Source of the DNA: Mactra quadrangularis
Taxonomy: Eukaryota > Mollusca > Bivalvia > Venerida > Mactridae
Length of the DNA stretch: 64,000 nucleotides
Assembly: GCA_025267735.1 (NCBI GenBank)
Contig: CM046294.1
Span: 1,212,001-1,276,000, forward strand
Direction of reading: 5' to 3'
How positions within the stretch are numbered: position 1 is the stretch's first letter; each line of letters opens with the position of its first letter. Under the pieces are notes generated by a model. It was not told where the DNA came from, did not search any database, and saw only the letters and a list, made by a program, of their open reading frames with translations. This document shows, piece by piece, positions 59,004-64,000 of the stretch. Position numbers and translations under genes: made by a program.

Positions 59004-61099
59004 CCCCTGTGAAATGACCATTGTCAAAACATGGTTGACCATGTTTCAAACATGGTCAACCATGTTTTTAATACATGGTTGACCATGTTTTGACCATGAA
59101 TAATCCATGGTCGACCATGTTTCATGCCGTGGTTTATTGCCGCCCTGGTGACCATGGTCGACCATGTTCTTTTATAGACCATGGTCAAACTTGTTTCATG
59201 GTCTTGTAAAATGACCATGGTCAACCATGTTTCATCGTCCACGTGGTTTATTGCCGCCCTAGTAACATGGTCAACCATGGTTTGACCATGTTCTTAAATT
59301 CCTGAAAATAACCATGGTCAACCATGTTTCATTTTCTACATTGGTTATTGCCAGCCTTGTGAACATGGTCACCCATGTTTCACAGTACTGGTTATACCCA
59401 GAAAATTTCTTGGACTCATCTCTATAAGCCTCTGGCTTTTGACACAAATGAGCTTAAGTAACACATCTAAAATCAAGTAAATTGGGACATAAACCAACAA
59501 ACAACGGCTAGGCAGAGACCATTGTCTGATCCTCCTTTACAAGATCTAGATCAAGTTAGTTGTCAAGTAGTAGACATTATACTTCCCCAACCATGCCCCT
59601 CACTACAGCCCTCTGTATCCGGCCCTGGCAAGTAATGCAAAATAAAGATATAAAAGCAAACACTGTAACTATTGAAAATTTAAAACACATACAGAGTCAT
59701 AAGAACAGTTTAAACATTAAAGCAATATGGTTATCCAAAATTTATTATCCGAAATATGTACACTTATGCTTACTTGTTTTCATCATTTTTGTCATGCTGC
59801 AGATTTTCTAAACCAAATATAAGATAACCAAATTGTCTTTGCATCTTTTATAAGTTGATTATGACAATAGATGCCTAAATAACAACTCAACTTTTAGTAA
59901 AAATCTTCTTTTTTGAAATTGGCGGTAAAGCACTTTCAGCCATCTTTGAATTCACAAGTTTAGTTTAAAAACCAGTACCTGGTATATTCATTAAGTTAAT
60001 ACACAGTAGTCTCCCCTGAATTTAGGAAAAACGAAACTTTAGGCCTCCCGAAGATAACTCAAGATAGGATGTACCTAGGTTCTAAAATTTTATATTTGGA
60101 TAGCCCTTGGGTAGAGGAGCTTCACTATTGATTTTGAGACCCCAGGGTCAAAGGTCAAGGTCACTGGGATGTGAAATATGAAAACCTTGTCCAAACAATA
60201 ACTCCAGAATTACTGAACCTAGCTTCACTAAATTTTATGTATTTATTATCTGTTTTGAAGTGAAAAACTGTAAATTGTTTTATGTCAAATATGTGAAATA
60301 TTTATAGTCTACAGTGACTTATTGTCTAGAAATAACTGTTGACCTTGAATCATGGTGTGACAAAGACACATGACCATGAATCATTGTCAGTCAAGAACAA
60401 TACCTAAAGTGCACACAATTGCATGCTAAACTGCATAGAAATCTAGATTATTGCATTTAAAGTAAGAAACATACACTAGTGTTACAATGCAATGTTCATC
60501 ATCAAATGAGTTGACTTATTGTCTAGAAATAACTGTTGACCTTGAATCATGGTCTGACAAAGACACATGACCATGAATCATTGTCAGTCAAGAACAATAC
60601 ATAAAGTGTACACAATTGCATGCTAAACTGCATAGAAATCTAAATTATTGCATTTAAAGTAAGAGACATACACTAGTGTTACAATCCAATGTTCATCATC
60701 AAATGAGTTGAGTTATTGTCTAGAAATAACTGTTGACCTTGAATCATGGTCTGACAAAGACACATGACCATGAATCATTGTCAGTCAAGAACAATACATA
60801 AAGTGTACACAATTGCATGCTAAACTGCATAGAAATCTAAATTATTGCATTTAAAGTAAGAGACATACACTAGTGTTACAATGCAATGCTCATCATCAAA
60901 TGAGTTAAAAGTTGTATGATTGACAGTGTTTCATGGTTTAGAAAACATGATATTTTAACACAGTCAAACCAAAGTCAAATCATAGTCAATCATGGTCATA
61001 ATTGACCAGAGTCAAAGTCTGACAAACAACATAGTCAACCATGTTTTGACCATGGTCAACCATGGTCAAACTTGATTCATGGTTAACATTTCACAGGGG
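59004..61099. mobile_element. Large element with CATGGTCAACCATG palindrome arrays
   Basis: A 13-bp perfect inverted pair CCCCTGTGAAATG / CATTTCACAGGGG bounds about 2.1 kb. Inside the left end (59030-59380) are more than ten copies of ACATGGT[C/T][A/G]ACCATG palindromes; a smaller cluster lies at the right end (60960-61080). The middle holds three 197-bp tandem repeats and unique sequence. There is no transposase frame and no clear target-site duplication. Minus-strand frame 59024-59278 comes from the array. Confidence 0.6.
60315..60905. repeat. Three 197-bp tandem repeats
   Basis: Units start at 60315, 60512 and 60709 (TGACTTATTGTCTAGAAATA) and are almost identical, the second and third most alike. 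Each carries ACCTTGAATCATGGT and ACATGACCATGAATCATTG, so each adds copies of the element's CATGGT motif. Confidence 0.92.
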
Positions 61100-61258
61100 T
61101 CGTTTTTCATTGGCCGAGAGCGGTCACGTGCTGACCATGTATTATCCCATATTAGGTCAGTAGATTCTAATATCCAGTCAGTAACAAAATTTATAAATGA
61201 TAGCGCTGACGAAACCTTATTTTTCTACTCAGATGGGGGTACTCGGTAAGATAAATTC

Positions 61259-61397
61259 GTTACACAGTCAGTTACTGACCGGATACGGTGTGATACCGGG
61301 TCAGTGAATAAATATTGGGCTCGAGCTACGCTCTCACCCAATATTAATTTACTGACCCGGTATCACACCGTATCCGGTCAGTAACTGACTGTGTAAC
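61259..61397. mobile_element. 139-bp near-perfect palindrome
   Basis: GTTACACAGTCAGTTACTGA at the left is exactly mirrored at the right end. Pairing continues through CCGGATACGGTGTGATACCG and CCCAATATT, leaving a GGCTCGAGCTACGCTCT-type loop. A miniature foldback element is the likeliest reading. Confidence 0.8.
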
Positions 61398-62388
61398 TAA
61401 TAATATTATGCGGTCAAGTAAAATTACTATAAAATTTTTTATAATTGTTAGGCAGTGCCCACAATGTTTGAATGGAGGGGAAACAATTTGGCCTAAAAAA
61501 GCCAAAAAAGGGTAAAAACAAAGAAAGTATTTAAAGAAGACCTCAATGAAAACAATGCATTATACTTCAAAGTAAAAAAAACCCAAACAGTAATAATATA
61601 TATAATGATTGATGCATCAATTAACAAATACAATGTAGTATAAATGTTTATGTTGCAATTTTGGTGAAGTGCACGCTAGGTGCAGTAATTACAATATTGT
61701 GTCATATGACAGTTTTATACACAATATGAGGTCTATGACATCATTGTCATTTTACTTAGAATATCAAAACATGTTGATTTATATAATGGCAACTTGTTTT
61801 TTCCCAATTTTGTACAAAACATTGTAATTTATAAATATTATAATGGATTCACAGAAAAGACAAAATATTTTGACAGAAAAATAGAAATGCAAGTTCTATA
61901 AATTATTAATTTGAATAGCTTAGACATTTTCAGCTGCCTACCACAAGAAATGTAGTTCTTTAAATTCAAGGTCATCCTATTGCCCCTGATGACCTATATT
62001 TGGGTTCGAGCAACATGTTACTGCTTGTAAGCATTTTTGTTTTAGGCAAGTAAAATATATAGCCGATTGTCTGACCCATCAACTCACTTAAAAAAATGTC
62101 AACCTAGCAGTTGGTAAAAAAGATTTTACAAAAAAATTGCTATACGGTAAAACTCGGATATAACATACTCGCTGGGCCATAGAAATAAGGTATGTTATAA
62201 CATATGTTCACACAAAAATATAGCAATTTTTTGCAAAACGCAAACAACTTAATTAAATTTCAAAAACCAACATGCTCAATCATAAATCTATAATTAAGAT
62301 GTACAAACGCACAGCCTTTAAATTTATGATGCAAACTTTATCACTATAAAATTTACTGATGCATAATTCAAGAGCATGGTTATAACAA

Positions 62389-63033
62389 CCCTGTAATGAT
62401 TTACTACATCAGATTTACAAGATTTATAAGTCAACTCTGCTTTCATCATATCCTTGATTTGTCATAATTTGCCCATAAAGTCATAATTCACTTAGCAAAT
62501 CATAATTCACAAAGCTATGAACAATGATGAACAACTCTTATTTTTAACACAGTTCATATTTATCATGCACTTTAGAATAATGCATTTCTTTGAGATTCTC
62601 ACAATATTTATAACTTCCACTTTAAAGATGCTGGTCAAAGGTTTTGTTACAGCAACTTTAGCCTTAATCTCCTACTATATGAACACTTTTAGTTCATGCA
62701 TAGTTCATGAATTATTCATTCAAACTCATGAATCAAGGCCATAAACAGTTCATGGGATGTTCATGAAGATAAAATTAATCAAATGTTCATTAAAATTGTA
62801 GTTCATGAACAGTCCCTTGTTCTTAAATCATTCATGAACTAATGGCATGTAAATAGACTAAGTTCACGAACTTATCAAAAATTAAATGTTCTTGTTTAGT
62901 TCATGAATGTTTCATGAACAGGTTAGAAACTGTTAATGAAATTCAGTTCATGAACTTTGATTAAGAATTGTTTATGAACTGTTCATAAATGGCTAAAGTA
63001 GTTCACGATTTCATGGCAATCATTTAGCAGGGG
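62389..63033. mobile_element. Region of GTTCATGAAC palindromes, possible element
   Basis: From 62520 to 63010 some fifteen GTTCATGAA / TTCATGAAC words occur in both orientations. The flanks CCCTGTAATGATT (62389) and, inverted, CCCCTGCTAAATGATT (63018-63033) could be terminal repeats. These resemble the CCCCTGTGAAATGA ends of 59004-61099. No target-site duplication. The plus-strand 75-codon frame at 62517-62744 lies inside and is not a gene. Confidence 0.4.
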
Positions 63034-63130
63034 TTGCAAACTTTGAAACAGGATGTCTTTTGATTATTCAGGGATCTTTAAGGTAATCTCTGTCTTATAG
63101 GAGGGTTCAATGAACTACATGCACACCTAA

Positions 63131-63345
63131 GTGGATGTGGCTGAGCAGTTAAAACGTTGTACTGGTAATCATTGAATAGCCAGCCCTGCCTTGGTTTGAA
63201 TCCCATTAAAAACCTATCCCTTCGTTTACTTGAGCAAGGAACTTTCTAGTTCAGTACCAGGGGATCTCAGGAAGCTGACATGAAATTGATTAATCTAAGC
63301 TGTTAAAACTTGTTTCACAATCAACCTAAAATAAATTAACATGAA
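63131..63345 (+). mobile_element. tRNA(Ser/Leu)-like SINE
   Basis: Same family as 24838-25043, in plus orientation: head GTGGATGTGGCTGAGCAGTT, B-box-like GGTTTGAATCCC, body TTGAGCAAGGAACTTTCTAG and a CTAAAATAAATTA tail. Confidence 0.7.
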
Positions 63346-63412
63346 CCTAAGCTTTCGATGCACCTTTAAACAATATTTATAGAAGGTAATGGAATCCAGC
63401 ATGAGCTACATA

Positions 63413-63748
63413 CAGGGCTCGAATTTAAGCTCGCGTACTCGCAAAATGCGAGTAGCGAGTAGATTTTAAAAATTGCAAGTAACTTTTATTTTAACTCGCA
63501 AATTTTCGCGAGCTGAAATCAACTAAAATATTACTGTCTAAACTAAGGAGGCTCAAATGAGCATTGAAATGACCAGATATATCGATATTATAATTACAAG
63601 AAAACTTCACTGGCATTCTTTTCTCAAACTTTTAATAGCTATTAAAAGTTTGAGAAAAGAATGCCAGTGGAGTTTTCATTTTGCAAGTTTAAATAAAATC
63701 AACTTGCACAAAATAGCAAGTATAATTTTTTGTTAAATTCGAGCCCTG
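63413..63748. mobile_element. Foldback element with CAGGGCTCGAATTTAA ends
   Basis: Termini CAGGGCTCGAATTTAA / TTAAATTCGAGCCCTG enclose 336 bp. In the middle, AAAACTTCACTGGCATTCTT is mirrored, with one mismatch, around TTAATAGCTATTAA. The terminal sequence looks hAT-like, but no 8-bp duplication was found. Confidence 0.75.
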
Positions 63749-64000
63749 AACATATGATCAGGATAGATACATATTGTGTCAAACATTTTGAATCGGCAAA
63801 TTTTAAACGATCAAACTTGAAAAAATTATTTCAAATTTTATTACAATTCAAAATTTCAAATTAAAAATTATCAATCCTACCATCATCCAATTCTATTGAA
63901 TAAATTTCATCACAATAGACAAATTACAATGAACAGTTGATTTAATGTGGCTACGTCTGCGCATGTGACACACTGGGTATATTAACGATAAATTAGTTAG

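Noticed and set aside
60315..60905. CRISPR-like array
   Set aside because: Units are 197-bp contiguous tandem repeats with no spacers, in animal DNA.
58975..61255. Inverted TTATCTTACC / GGTAAGATAA pair that might enlarge the CATG element
   Set aside because: Only about ten bases match, and the perfect 13-bp pair at 59004/61099 lies inside it and is the better boundary.

Overview
The window is AT-rich animal nuclear DNA, most likely from a bivalve mollusc. Evidence: introns with GT-AG sites, several tRNA-headed SINE families, a short repeat carrying a (GGAC/GCAC)n microsatellite, many copies of the 11-mer AAGGGAGATAA, and a DIRS retrotransposon. No database search was possible, so the taxon is an inference.

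One host gene can be supported, on the minus strand, running across most of the window. Its first coding exon (49246-50343) encodes 366 residues of disordered, Ser/Lys-rich protein with three K-x-[VI]-S-F motifs. It ends in a consensus donor. A ~44.6 kb intron follows, then three small exons at 4494-4629 (Cys/His zinc-binding-like), 2911-3076 (acidic) and 2648-2786 (C-terminus and stop). Phases agree at every junction and the model gives 512 residues. I do not recognise the family.

The giant intron (4630-49245) is a store of transposable elements. The main one is a 4.9-kb DIRS-type retrotransposon (10853-15768, plus strand) with inverted terminal repeats, an internal complementary region, a gag-like ORF, an RT/RNase H/methyltransferase-like ORF reached by a possible -1 frameshift, and a tyrosine-recombinase ORF broken by one stop codon. 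Others are a solo LTR inside a MITE (20103-21565), a piggyBac-like element inside a LINE tail (22047-23030), a Harbinger deletion derivative that keeps the start of its transposase (46345-47503), Tc1/mariner-type and hAT-type MITEs, foldback hairpins, SINEs, minisatellites and five copies of the microsatellite-bearing repeat.

Upstream of the gene (50344-64000) I find no coding sequence. This part holds more MITEs, nested insertions, an element (59004-61099) filled with CATGGTCAACCATG palindromes, a related-looking region filled with GTTCATGAAC (62389-63033), and long near-perfect palindromes (61259-61397, 63413-63748). Most long open frames are by-products of repeats.
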